From NCBI GenBank assembly GCA_020053915.1, contig JAGVMG010000062.1, forward strand, positions 1-64,000: DNA of 64,000 nucleotides, given 5' to 3'. The notes below the pieces were generated by a model. It saw only the letters and a list, made by a program, of their open reading frames with translations. It was not told the origin of the DNA and did not search any database. The translations under genes were made by a program, and so were the position numbers. This document shows, piece by piece, positions 50,930 to 61,300 of this stretch. The stretch comes from Parachlamydiales bacterium (GTDB lineage Bacteria > Chlamydiota > Chlamydiia > Chlamydiales > Rhabdochlamydiaceae). Position 1 is the stretch's first letter, and every line of letters starts with the position of its first letter.

Positions 50930-52027
50930 CTAAAAACTAATCATCAAACCGACAAATAGACCGTGGATAATTGCAACTCCATGCGTATGCACTGCCTTGC
51001 CCGCATCCGAGGTAATTTTCTGGGAGAGCTGATCTTCTGCAGTGGCAATTCCTGAGAAATAAAGAAATTGGTATCCCCCATGAAGATTGATATGGTCCTT
51101 AAAATAAAACTCGATCAGAGCCATACAATCAGCGAAAATCCCATTTTGCCATTTTTGACGGTTAAAATGGCGCAGCACCACGGTATTATCCACATCACGC
51201 AATAAGGTGCGTTGCTGGCCGTGGTCCATCATAAACCCGAATTTTGTTATAAATTCCCAAGAAAAATAAGGCAAAGGATTGAGCTGCAAATCCAGCCCGA
51301 CCTGCGCTCCAAACATATCGTTTTTCGTGCGGATATTGTAATTGCTCTTTTGCAAATCTGAAGCCGGCGGCGGAGGTCTCTTATAAAAGGCATCGGATAA
51401 GCGCTCATTATAATGGAAATAGCGCAGCCCAAAGATCGCCGACAAGCTAAAATAATTGATCCAGCGCTGGGATAAATGCCGCCAGTAGTTAAATTCTAAA
51501 TCCCAAAAATGGGCATGATACTCCGCTTTAACCCTATCCGCATCGAAATAGTCGTTTGTAAAATCCTTTCCATTTTGAATCGCAGGGTCGTTGTCGAGAA
51601 TCACAAGGGTATTCACGCTTCCTGAATGGAACGGATAGAGAAGTGTTCCGTCCGCTTCCCGCTCTTTATGAGCCTCCCAAGGCTGCAGATAAAGACAATT
51701 CGCTTCAAAGCTCCGTTTCGCATCAAGTCTGTAGATCGCTCCCACTCGAAATCCAGGTTCAAACCCCATGTCGTTGATCAATTCTTTCGTGCTTAACACG
51801 GTAAAATCGCAGAGGCATCCCGGCCTAATTTTACGGGAATCTTCCGCAAGGATTTGATTGCTCGAATGGCTTCTTCTCATAAAGACAAAATCCCCAATTA
51901 ACCCCCAATGGTCATTGAGCTGGCTCCTTCTTTCAATCCCTTCTACGCACGAAATTGAAAGGAGTGCGGCAGTTGTCCCTACAACTTTCACCAAATTCTG
52001 AAGCGATGCGGATAGGCGCGATGTCAT
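50930..52027 (-). CDS. Outer-membrane beta-barrel protein
   Basis: 365 residues. An N-terminal signal-like stretch (LVKVVGTTAALLSISCV) precedes alternating aromatic beta strands and a terminal Phe (GLFVGLMISF), both typical of outer-membrane barrels inserted by BamA. Segments such as DHWGLIGDFVFMRRS, PGFRVGAIYRLDAKRSFEANCLY and SLSAIFGLRYFHYNERLSD recall the BBP7/Legionella-type porin group found in planctomycetes and chlamydia-related bacteria. Not similar to chlamydial MOMP. Its gene ends just after the SRP RNA terminator, in opposite direction. Confidence 0.75.
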   Translation of the reverse strand: MTSRLSASLQNLVKVVGTTAALLSISCVEGIERRSQLNDHWGLIGDFVFMRRSHSSNQILAEDSRKIRPGCLCDFTVLSTKELINDMGFEPGFRVGAIYRLDAKRSFEANCLYLQPWEAHKEREADGTLLYPFHSGSVNTLVILDNDPAIQNGKDFTNDYFDADRVKAEYHAHFWDLEFNYWRHLSQRWINYFSLSAIFGLRYFHYNERLSDAFYKRPPPPASDLQKSNYNIRTKNDMFGAQVGLDLQLNPLPYFSWEFITKFGFMMDHGQQRTLLRDVDNTVVLRHFNRQKWQNGIFADCMALIEFYFKDHINLHGGYQFLYFSGIATAEDQLSQKITSDAGKAVHTHGVAIIHGLFVGLMISF

Positions 52028-52399
52028 AAGAAAATGTTACCTCCAATCACAAGACACTTCCCAGTGAGCCAAAATAGGCAAACAGGAACAGAAAAAATAT
52101 TAATTTATCTCAACGCTTCCAGTTATGCAACGATCTCCTTGCATCAACGCAATTTTTATTTTTAAACTACTTATTATCAATGACTTGCGCCAAACCCTCT
52201 TCTGACAGTAGAGACAGGAAAAATTTTATACAGGCAACACAAACATTTAAGTACACACAGAACAAATCGTATTAAAATTAACAAGCATAATTAACTAAAG
52301 TTATAATGACTAGACAACATTGTTATTAAGTTGAAGTACACGCGAATATTAAGTATAATTAACAACGAGCCACGAAAAATAAATTATTAAGGGTTGAGT
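52028..52399. promoter_or_regulatory. AT-rich divergent region with promoter for the giant gene
   Basis: No gene is seen in this 370-base gap between divergent genes. On the plus strand TTGAAG (52331-52336) and TATAAT (52354-52359), 17 bases apart, predict a transcript starting near 52366. AAGGG precedes the ATG at 52400. No long palindrome is present. Confidence 0.55.
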
Positions 52400-55300
52400 A
52401 TGTCGTCATCCTCGTCATCCAGTTCTTCTTCGTCGGGTTTGCCAGGAAGCTCTGTGACTCCTGCTGCGCTCCCGCCTGCTCCAACGGGATGGGGAAGCTG
52501 GCTCTTGCAAAGGGGTAGCGGACTTGCTTCCGGCGCTGCAAGCAAAGCATCCAATCTTTGGCAAGGAACGAAGAGTAGACTAGGAAGAGCGAAAGATGTT
52601 GCCGTGCAAAGTAGTAAAAGAGGATTTGAAAAAGTCAAAAATACTGCTGTGGCAGCCGATCAATGGGGCTTGGCTCGAGCCGAGAAGACCGGAGATTGGA
52701 TTGGTTCAACAATCGACTCCGTAGTGGGAACGGTCGGGTCTGTCGTTTCGTTTGGAAGACATCCCGTTGAAACACTAAAAAAAGCTGTCAGAGAGACCCC
52801 TCCAGAGCATCTGGTCGCATTAAAGACCGCTTTAGATGAAATCATCGACCATCCCAATGCAGTAACCCAAAAAAACTTATTTGATTTACATACCGCCCTC
52901 TCACAAATTTCCGATGAAGAATGGAAATCCTACATACCCCATCTTATTGGAGAAGACTTTGAAAAAATCCACACTCTAAGAGATAGCTGCTCACCTGAGT
53001 CTGTGCAACACATTCTAGCTCTTACAGCAAAAGACGAATTAGTGCTTTCAGATGATGAGCTAAGCGTTCCGAAGCAATTGCAACAAGCCATCGGATCTAT
53101 CATTGATGCACGCACAGGAATCATCGACAAAGCCGTCGATCGATTAGGCGACAAGGTCATGCATCCAAAACACGGGATGCTCGCTCAATGGATACGCACT
53201 CCTGAACTTAAATTAACCGACATACAAGAAGGTGTCATCCTCTTACAGCAATTAGTCGAAGACAATAGCCCAAGAGAGAAACTCCTTCCGATCACCGTAA
53301 CACTAAAGAACTTAATCTCTGGCTATTCTCGCAAACTGCCATCCTCTTATCTGAAATATCAACTGGAGCTGTTGCTAAGACGCCTACGCAGGTATAACCG
53401 CACTGCAACCGCGCCATCTGCTCCTTTAAAGACTCCTTTAAAAAATGCTCTTAAGGCTTTAAGCGCGGAAATTACAAACGAAACAGGTCCTCTGATAAAA
53501 GCTTTCGAAAAAGTAGGCGACACTGTCGTTGAAAAATTGACCCGCAAAGCCCAAGAAACACTCCCAGAAGTGTTTGGCAAGCCCCCCTCCCCTTTCGCCC
53601 CTCCTGCAGCAGCTGGCACGCCTCCAGCAACAGCTTCTGCTGCATCCTCTTCTAAAACAAAACCAGGGATGCTCGGGGCCCTGCTCAGTTATGGATTACA
53701 ACAGATCTCTTCTGCAATTAAGAGCGGTGTCGAGAGCCTCGGTGATCAAGGAGCTCAATACATCGGCATCTGGCTGCTTCCTGCACTTCAAGAAGGCGCC
53801 AAAGCGCTAGAAGAAAAATCAATGTTCAAAACGCAAAGAAAAAAGCTTAGAGAAATCATCGCTGAAATCAGCGAGGAAAAAACGCCTGGCGTTAAGACTC
53901 TAAAAAATGACCTTTCCTTACAAAAGCTCTGGCAGCTTTTAAAAGATAACATCGAGTGCATTAACAGTGTCGACATTAACATTCACGGCTTCGATATTCC
54001 AAAGCTCTTTTCTTCAGCTAAAACGCCCGATCCGAAGCGCCTGCTTATTCAAAATAGCCACGAGGCGCGAGAAGCGAAGAACGTTCGCATCGATCCGAAT
54101 ACAACAGACGAGAGTTCATGGAAACAGCGCGCTCAGATCGAAAAGAAACTGTGGGTAAGAAATACAACAAATTTCGTTGTGATTAAAAGAATCTTCGAGA
54201 AAGCGTGCAAATTCAACCCAAACAACGCGCTCTATTATCAGTTAATGCAAGGGGCTAATCAAGCAACCGATCCCAAAGCAAAACTCAAAGAACTTTTCTT
54301 CACGGAACTGCAGAACCGTGGAGTCAGTGGGTTTCAACGAGCTTATCTCAAAGTCTATTACACGATTTTCTGGAGCTTCTTAAACAATATTCTTAAAGAT
54401 CTCACCACGAACATCTCTAAAGAGGTCTTCCAATGGATCGAAAGTAACAAAAACAGCGAATACACCAATTTCAAGAGCATGCTTATTGAAAATTTTACGC
54501 GCTATTTGGGAATTCTAGGTGGAAGCTATAAGCGCGTTGCCAATGATCCTAAGCCCTACGATAAACCCTCGAAAATGCTGATCAAAGATCTTGCGGATCC
54601 CGAATTGAACGATGGGTATACAACAGAAGCGCTCTATACCAGTTTCGCCCAAGGACTGTTTAGCAAATATGTGAAGAACTGGTTCAACTCAGCACTTCTT
54701 AAAATTGCCGTTGGCGATGGAAAAGAGCTAGTCCAAGAATTAATTAATTCAGGCATTAAATCTCTTTCAGATGATTATGGCTATACACACACCCTAAATA
54801 CTCTTCTTGTCGAACAGTTAGAACAGCTCATCCATACGGTTAGATATGAAATTGCCTCTGGAAAAAAACTTAACCCGACACCTCTTAATGCGGCCCTTTC
54901 GGAACATAAAAAATTAGAGCTTCAATCACTAGTGAAAAACCTGCTTGAAGTGCTTCCGATGGGGAAATGCAATACGCATGCAGAGCTACGCACATTGCTT
55001 AAAGGGGATTCATTTCGAGCCAATATGAGTACATTCAAGGACTCTCTCTTTTTGGATAAGGTCATTGAAAATGTGAGTGACGGAATCTCTGTTGCCATGA
55101 ATATGCTTCTTAAAAAAGAGCGTCTGCATGAGATCATGTACAAAATGACCTCTTCACTTAACCGAATCTACGTCGAAGGGGATTCGAGCACAGTAGAACA
55201 AAGGGAAGCGACACAAGATCGCTTAAGCAAGCTCTCCTCTGAACTGCTTGACCTCCATATCCACTCTGCACTGGATCGCTACCTCTCTCCCCCAGAAGAA

Positions 55301-56491
55301 AACACGTCGACACCTACAAAGGGGTACGTGAAGCAATTGAAAAAATCAACTTCTCTCTTTACAACTCAAGTTCAAAAACATTTAAAGCGCTTGAAGGATA
55401 CAAATTCAAAGCTCACTACTGAAGAGGCTATTTCTATTGTCGATACACTACTGGATAAAGCAGATGCATACCAAGAAAACTGCATTACCGAACTACAAGA
55501 AATCGAACAGAGCGAGCTGAGTAAAAACAATAAAAATGCTCTCAAAAAACGGTATGAAGAGGCGGCTAAAAAATCAGAGCCCTTAATCCAAGCTCTCACA
55601 GATTTAAAACACAGTCCGCACAGACTCCTCCACAACAAAGCTCTAAAAAAGCAACTCAAACCGCTAGATAAAACACTCAAAACGATCGAAAACACTTTGA
55701 AGCGAAAAAAGACTCAACTCGAAGACTCTCAAGAGTGGATCCTTCAGCTTAAAGAGTCAATTGCAGAGATCTCTCGATTGAATATTATCGACCCTTCGAT
55801 CGAAGGGCTGGTCGAAAAAACCCCTGTTTTAAGAAAAACAATCAAGACTCTGTCTGAACAGCACTCTCTCTTAACATGCTGCACGAGCCTGACGAAAATG
55901 GTCTCAGAATGTGAGAAAGAAGGAAAACTAATGGATCCAGCTCCGTGGCTAGAAGCGATCTCTTCGATAAATAATCAAAAGTTAAAAGAGAAGTTATCCC
56001 AAATCGTCAAACAGATCGCAAGAGCATCGAATGGTCAAGCGTTTAAAAAAGCCATCGATGAGTACAAGAGGGCCCTCGAAACGACGCATGAAGAAACGCT
56101 AGCAGATCTGAAAAAAACCAAGAAAAAAGCTGAAAAATTAAGCAGAGAGATCCGCGATATCATTCAAACAAACCATCTGCTCGATTCCTATGACATCCGC
56201 GATATGCACAAAGACAAAATTACAGCAGGGCTTACAAACGCCAAGACAGAAGCCAAGAAGTTAGCGAAATGGTCGAATAAAGAGTTACATGACGTTCTTC
56301 AATACCGTGTCTCTTCGAAGATCGTAAAGGAAGGAGCAAAGCTCGCTTCCGGCTACATCTTCAACGAAATCAAAGATAAGTTCGATAGCCTCCTGCAGTT
56401 CGTCCGCAGAGAAGAAACCTACCTATTCGGACTGGCTAGACACCAAGTGATGCTTCCTTATCTGCGAGCAACACAACCTCAAAAATCTTAA
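52400..56491 (+). CDS. Giant helical protein, paralog 1
   Basis: 1363 residues from the ATG at 52400; a TTG two codons earlier is in frame. The N-terminus is a run of Ser (SSSSSSSSSSSSGLPGSS), typical of disordered type III signals, followed by WGSWLLQRGSG. The body is almost all alpha-helical, with a Pro/Ala-rich hinge near residue 400 (PPSPFAPPAAAGTPPATASA) and coiled-coil-rich C-terminal third with many Lys/Glu. No signal peptide or membrane spans. It shares the same order of segments with the gene at 58348 (for example ALYTSFAQGLFSKY with VYASFAQAGMEVF). No known family; function unknown. Followed by a terminator. Confidence 0.75.
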   Translation: MSSSSSSSSSSSGLPGSSVTPAALPPAPTGWGSWLLQRGSGLASGAASKASNLWQGTKSRLGRAKDVAVQSSKRGFEKVKNTAVAADQWGLARAEKTGDWIGSTIDSVVGTVGSVVSFGRHPVETLKKAVRETPPEHLVALKTALDEIIDHPNAVTQKNLFDLHTALSQISDEEWKSYIPHLIGEDFEKIHTLRDSCSPESVQHILALTAKDELVLSDDELSVPKQLQQAIGSIIDARTGIIDKAVDRLGDKVMHPKHGMLAQWIRTPELKLTDIQEGVILLQQLVEDNSPREKLLPITVTLKNLISGYSRKLPSSYLKYQLELLLRRLRRYNRTATAPSAPLKTPLKNALKALSAEITNETGPLIKAFEKVGDTVVEKLTRKAQETLPEVFGKPPSPFAPPAAAGTPPATASAASSSKTKPGMLGALLSYGLQQISSAIKSGVESLGDQGAQYIGIWLLPALQEGAKALEEKSMFKTQRKKLREIIAEISEEKTPGVKTLKNDLSLQKLWQLLKDNIECINSVDINIHGFDIPKLFSSAKTPDPKRLLIQNSHEAREAKNVRIDPNTTDESSWKQRAQIEKKLWVRNTTNFVVIKRIFEKACKFNPNNALYYQLMQGANQATDPKAKLKELFFTELQNRGVSGFQRAYLKVYYTIFWSFLNNILKDLTTNISKEVFQWIESNKNSEYTNFKSMLIENFTRYLGILGGSYKRVANDPKPYDKPSKMLIKDLADPELNDGYTTEALYTSFAQGLFSKYVKNWFNSALLKIAVGDGKELVQELINSGIKSLSDDYGYTHTLNTLLVEQLEQLIHTVRYEIASGKKLNPTPLNAALSEHKKLELQSLVKNLLEVLPMGKCNTHAELRTLLKGDSFRANMSTFKDSLFLDKVIENVSDGISVAMNMLLKKERLHEIMYKMTSSLNRIYVEGDSSTVEQREATQDRLSKLSSELLDLHIHSALDRYLSPPEENTSTPTKGYVKQLKKSTSLFTTQVQKHLKRLKDTNSKLTTEEAISIVDTLLDKADAYQENCITELQEIEQSELSKNNKNALKKRYEEAAKKSEPLIQALTDLKHSPHRLLHNKALKKQLKPLDKTLKTIENTLKRKKTQLEDSQEWILQLKESIAEISRLNIIDPSIEGLVEKTPVLRKTIKTLSEQHSLLTCCTSLTKMVSECEKEGKLMDPAPWLEAISSINNQKLKEKLSQIVKQIARASNGQAFKKAIDEYKRALETTHEETLADLKKTKKKAEKLSREIRDIIQTNHLLDSYDIRDMHKDKITAGLTNAKTEAKKLAKWSNKELHDVLQYRVSSKIVKEGAKLASGYIFNEIKDKFDSLLQFVRREETYLFGLARHQVMLPYLRATQPQKS

Positions 56492-56503
56492 ACGATCACA
56501 AAA

Positions 56504-56539
56504 AAAGTGCGGAGTATAGGCTTCGCACTTTATTTTTTT
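56504..56539 (+). terminator. Rho-independent terminator of the giant gene
   Basis: AAAGTGCG (56504-56511) pairs with CGCACTTT (56524-56531), followed by a seven-base T run at 56533-56539, 13 bases after the stop. Confidence 0.8.
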
Positions 56540-56600
56540 CTTTCAATTCTCTATTTTTCTTTCCCAACGTTCAATATTCTTGAAAAGGCGGGAAATCACT

Positions 56601-57668
56601 ATGTCAGTGCGCAATCTAGGTATTCAATTAGGGTTAAAACTCGCAGCTCTCATCGTTAGCTTGGGGGCTTGCTTCAGTTCAGCCTCTGCCCAAGCATCAT
56701 CCAAATTTCCAGAGCCTATCGACATCGTCTACCTGTGGGTGGATGGCAGCGATCCGGAATGGTATTCAATTAAGAGTTTTCATCAAAGAGCACTTACCCC
56801 TCAATCTGCTCCTACGCAAGACGCCCATACCATCAACCGCTTTTCTGACAACGAGGAATTGCGCTATTCTCTGCGTTCTATCCTCAAATATGCCCCTTTC
56901 TTTAACCATATCTATATTGTTACGATGAATCAAATCCCGAAGTGGTTAAAACCTCACCCGAAAATCACAATCGTAGATCACAAGGAAATTTTTTTAAATC
57001 AACACGACCTGCCGACATTTAATTCTCAGGCCCTCGAATGCAATTTACACAGGATTGCCAACCTTTCGGAGCATTTTATCTACTTCAATGACGATGTCCT
57101 CTTAGGACGCCCCGTCACTCCGTTCGACTTTTTCACCCTTGATGGCAAAGTCAAAGTGCTCTTCGAGTCCTCTTTGAGCCCTTCTGGTCCCCCGAATGAC
57201 AACGAAACCACCTACCGCACGGCCTGGCGCAATACAAATGCCCTGCTCGATGCTTTCTACATTAAGGAACCGCGTTATCGCCTTTGCCACGCTCCCTTCG
57301 CACTGAAAAAATCGTATATCGAAGCTACCGAAGAGGAATTTCCCTTCGTTTTCGCATCAAATTCCTCGCATAAATTTCGCTGCAAAGAGGACTACAATGT
57401 CACAAACGGCCTCTTCCAATACCATTGGCTGTACCACGATAAAGTGGAAGAGGGAGAGCTCACCAATCTCATGGTGACTTTACGAGCAGACGAATGGATC
57501 ATCAGAACAAAGCGGGCTCTTGCTCGCCTGAAATCAGAACATCCACACACCTTTTGCCTCCAGGACAATATGGATGAGAAAAGCGTTAAGACAAAACAAC
57601 TGCTCAAAGAGCTGCTTGAAAGTTGGTACCCCGATCCGGCTCCCTGGGAAAAGGACAGATCTCACTGA
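56601..57668 (+). CDS. Stealth-type sugar phosphotransferase with signal peptide
   Basis: 355 residues from the ATG at 56601, preceded by AAAGGCGGGA; an upstream TTG is less likely. The Stealth conserved regions are in order: CR1 PIDIVYLWVDGSDPEWY, CR2 RFSDNEELRYSLRSILKYAP with HIYIVTMNQIPKWL, CR3 HRIANLSEHFIYFNDD, and a CR4-like end. This family transfers hexose-1-phosphate, as in GlcNAc-1-phosphotransferase and capsule polymerases. Unusually, a Sec-like signal peptide precedes CR1 (GLKLAALIVSLGACFSSASAQA), predicting export. It is flanked by the two giant paralogs. Target glycan unknown. Confidence 0.88.
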   Translation: MSVRNLGIQLGLKLAALIVSLGACFSSASAQASSKFPEPIDIVYLWVDGSDPEWYSIKSFHQRALTPQSAPTQDAHTINRFSDNEELRYSLRSILKYAPFFNHIYIVTMNQIPKWLKPHPKITIVDHKEIFLNQHDLPTFNSQALECNLHRIANLSEHFIYFNDDVLLGRPVTPFDFFTLDGKVKVLFESSLSPSGPPNDNETTYRTAWRNTNALLDAFYIKEPRYRLCHAPFALKKSYIEATEEEFPFVFASNSSHKFRCKEDYNVTNGLFQYHWLYHDKVEEGELTNLMVTLRADEWIIRTKRALARLKSEHPHTFCLQDNMDEKSVKTKQLLKELLESWYPDPAPWEKDRSH

Positions 57669-58297
57669 CGCTCCCATTCTCGAAAGCGTTTTTCATAGCC
57701 CTGTAACGTGCGGCGCAAAGCGCTTTCCAAATCGATACCGCTCTCTTCGCTGCGAAGGATCAATGCCATTAGAGCCTTTCCCGCCTGCTCTTCATTTAAA
57801 GCCTCTCTGTCCATCTCAGGGAGTTTTGGAAACTGAGCGCGCTTCATTTTTTTCGCCATTTTCTGTGCTTTAATGAGCGTCGGCAATGTGGGAGGAATCC
57901 CATCTAAAGCGCTTTCTCGCTTTTCATGGTGTTTCTCTTCTTTTTTGATCTTTTCCCAATTGTGGAGCACATCCCCTACTCCCTCAATTTTCAGATCGCC
58001 AAATACATGAGGATGACGCCGGATCAGCTTTTCTCGAATGGCTTTTACAATCTCTTCTATCGAAAAACGCCCCTCTTTTTCCCCTAATTTTCCGTAAAAT
58101 ATGATCGTATAGAGAAGATCCCCCAACTCTTCGACAATCTTGTGATCTTCGTTGTGGTCAACCGCCTCGATCACCTCATGAGCCTCTTCGAGTACAAAGG
58201 GCTGCAGACTGGAAAATGTCTGCTCCTGATCCCAAGGACAACCTCCTGGTCCGATCAGTTTTTGAGCTACCTCTAATAACGCATCAAATTCTTTCAT
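57662..58297 (-). CDS. mazG: Nucleoside triphosphate pyrophosphohydrolase MazG
   Basis: 211 residues. The MazG fold is clear: LIGPGGCPWDQEQTFSSLQP, the EEAHEVIEAVDHN metal motif, VEELGDLLYTIIFYGKL with ExxxD, and RRHPHVFGD. It hydrolyses (d)NTPs to the monophosphate, cleaning damaged nucleotides. A second MazG domain, as in E. coli, is only partly represented in this shorter form. It overlaps the convergent Stealth gene by seven bases and is divergent from the second giant gene. Confidence 0.94.
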   Translation of the reverse strand: MKEFDALLEVAQKLIGPGGCPWDQEQTFSSLQPFVLEEAHEVIEAVDHNEDHKIVEELGDLLYTIIFYGKLGEKEGRFSIEEIVKAIREKLIRRHPHVFGDLKIEGVGDVLHNWEKIKKEEKHHEKRESALDGIPPTLPTLIKAQKMAKKMKRAQFPKLPEMDREALNEEQAGKALMALILRSEESGIDLESALRRTLQGYEKRFREWERQ

Positions 58298-58347
58298 AGG
58301 TCCTCCAATAGAGGGGAATATGTTAGCGCTGATTGCATTTGACGGAA

Positions 58348-61300
58348 ATGAAAAACAACGTTACAACCTTCCCCAAAATTAAACTTTGGCAACAAATGAC
58401 AACTCAAACAACACCTAAAAAGCAAACGTGGGGAGCGTGGTTGCTCGAAAACCTCATGCACCCCGTCCAGATAGGAAGCTCTAAGGCAACGCATGGCGCA
58501 CTTCAAGGCTCTCACCAATACGCACTAGCTAACGAAGATAAGCTCGCAGGCTCTCTCAATCAGGTGCTTTCCAAGGCGTTACTCGATCCTGCACCTCAAG
58601 CTCTTTACTCCTTGCGAGATCGAATGAAAGACTTTGAAAAAGCTCCTGACAACAAAAAAGCGATGGCACTTTTTACTGCACTTACCGCAATAAATAGAGA
58701 GCATCCTGATCTCATTAAAACCAAGCTTTCAGAGCGGGAACAGAAACACTTCGCCCATTTGCTTAAAACACTCGATCCCGACCGTTCGACATCCGAGATT
58801 CCCACGCGTTTTCGACAATGGTTTGAGAGTGTCGATAAAGCTGTCACCAAACTGATTGGAGATAAAGAAGGAGCGATCCGAAAGTTGGGGAACTACGTCA
58901 CTGACACCTTGGAGCCCGCTCTCTGTGCCCAGCCCCATCCATTGCTAAAGCGATGTCATGAAATGCTACAAGTCTTTCAGTTGCACTATTCCACCACCCC
59001 TAAAGAGCAGTTGCGTCCCTTGTGGACGGAGTGCATGAAATGCTTAACGCAACTGGAACAGAATACAGAACATGCGCCCTTCGCACGCGATGAATGGAAA
59101 ATCATCGCGAAAGACATGCGCGCGGTAAACACTTGGGTCCAATCGAAAAAAACCGCCTATCGGCCCGAGCCGATTCAAATCTGGGGAATGGTCGAAAAGG
59201 CCTACAAAAGCCAACAGGGAATTGCGGATAAAATGGGAGATGTCTTGGTTTCTAAAATTCAGGGAGTCCTCCCCTCTCTTGTCAAGCTCCCGGGGCAAAT
59301 GATTGCTGATGTTTTTGGAAGTGAGCCAACGCCACCCACAGGGCCAGCTGCCCCTGTGTTACCCCTCCCGACGCCCCCTCCCTCTTCTAAGACAACAGCA
59401 TCACCCGATAAACAAACCTTCCCACAAAAGCTCCTTGAGCAAGCGGAATCCGTTTTAAACAGTTGCAAAGATCATATTTCCAAAAAAGCGATTACTGGTA
59501 TTGCGACATTGATGCAATTTGCCTTTAATAAAGTAACGGATAAATTGCACAAGTATAAAGACCAGCAGACCATTGAACTAAAAATCAAACCCCTTCTCGA
59601 AAAAATTCAAACTGTCAGCAAACAAGGCTCTTGGAACGAACTGTACAAGACTCTGAGCGCCTCTACGAAGGTCATGAGAGAGCACATCATCTTGTTTCAA
59701 GGGATCCGTCTTCCAACCAGTGGGAAACAAAAAAAACGCACTTCAGCCATTCCCGATCTCTTAAACAATATCGCAAAGCATCAAAGGGTTCTCAAACAAG
59801 AATCCTCAGAAGAACCAACACAGATCACCTCTACAATGATAGCTGAAGAAGCGGTGAAATTTAGAACGCGTGCAACTGTTTTTCTTCCGATTAAACTTGC
59901 GTCTGAATGGATCTGTAGCTTTCAAACATCCGAGCAATTTTTTGCAGATCTATTAGCCATTCCCCCTTCTGGCGCCCCAGAACAATGGGAAGAGACCTTT
60001 CGCCAGCGTTTTTTTGATGAGATTGAGAAAGCAGATATTTTCATAGCGCGCAAATGGATGGCAAAAGGGTTCTATTATGCGATCTCCCCCATTTCTACTA
60101 TTTTTACTGAGAGTTTTCTCGATCGGATTACGGATGCAATGCACACATGGAAGACAAAGGATGATCCAGCAAACCCGCGGGATATTGAGATCATTGGTTT
60201 AGTACGCAACTGGCTTGCCATCTTGAGTAGTTCCTACACCCAAGCTGCCAATGTATCTCCGAAAAAGGCTAAGGATTTCAAGGAAATGCTCACGGAAGCT
60301 CTTCATAGCCCCGGGCACAATCATGGTCTCAAACCTCACGAAGTCTATGCTTCTTTTGCTCAAGCGGGAATGGAAGTTTTTGGGCCTAAGTTCGATTGGC
60401 GAGCCCGCGTTAATCGCTATTGGGATGGACCGCCTCCCGCTCAATTTTCTAGTCCAGTTTTAGATCCTCTTTATCTCGGATTTCAAACAACGGCTCGCTA
60501 CTCGATTAATGCGTTAATTTGGTTCCCAGAATGGATATGCAACCAGCTTTTGCACGGATCGACCAAGCTTTTCTTGCGTTATAACACTCTTTTACAAAAC
60601 CAAGTGGAAACGACGGTTCAATCCCTCTCTCATCACACCCCATTAGCGCACTCATTTAATCAAGTGGTTTTCAAACAGTTGCAAAAAATACGCGATATCA
60701 TCCGAGTCAATTTTTCGACAGACTCCTCCCAAAAAAAACCAAAAGAACTCGTGCATTCTGCAGCGAAAAAGAGAGCCGTTTCTGATCTTATCGAATATCT
60801 CTTTGAAGTGCTCAATAAGAGCCGATACAACACTCCAGACAAATTAAAACGGTATCTCAATGGAGATCTCACTCTTCAAGAGCGCGTGGAAAAAGAGATC
60901 GAAGGGCTATTCCTTCCCAAGGCGTTAGAAACCGGCGTCAAAACGATTTTATCTGCGGTAGAGACGCTCTCTTTTGACGAGTTGATGTACCATGGCCTCA
61001 CGATTGCAAATAAAACCTTTGAGCCCACTGAACCTGTCACAAAAAAAGAATTTACCGTCTTAGAAAGCGGGATCTCAGAGCTCATCGACCAGATCCTCGA
61101 GTCTTCTATTTTTTATGCACTCAATGATGCTTTTGATTTTAAAGGCAAAAAACAGAAAAAGGGGATCCACCGTTTCTTTAGAGGAATCAAAAAAGACATC
61201 TCTCAGAGCATCGCCGAAATTAAGTACTCCATGAAAGAGGATCCTTATAAATTTGGAAAAGCAGCCATTGCACATAATATTAAACTTCAAAAAAAACAAT

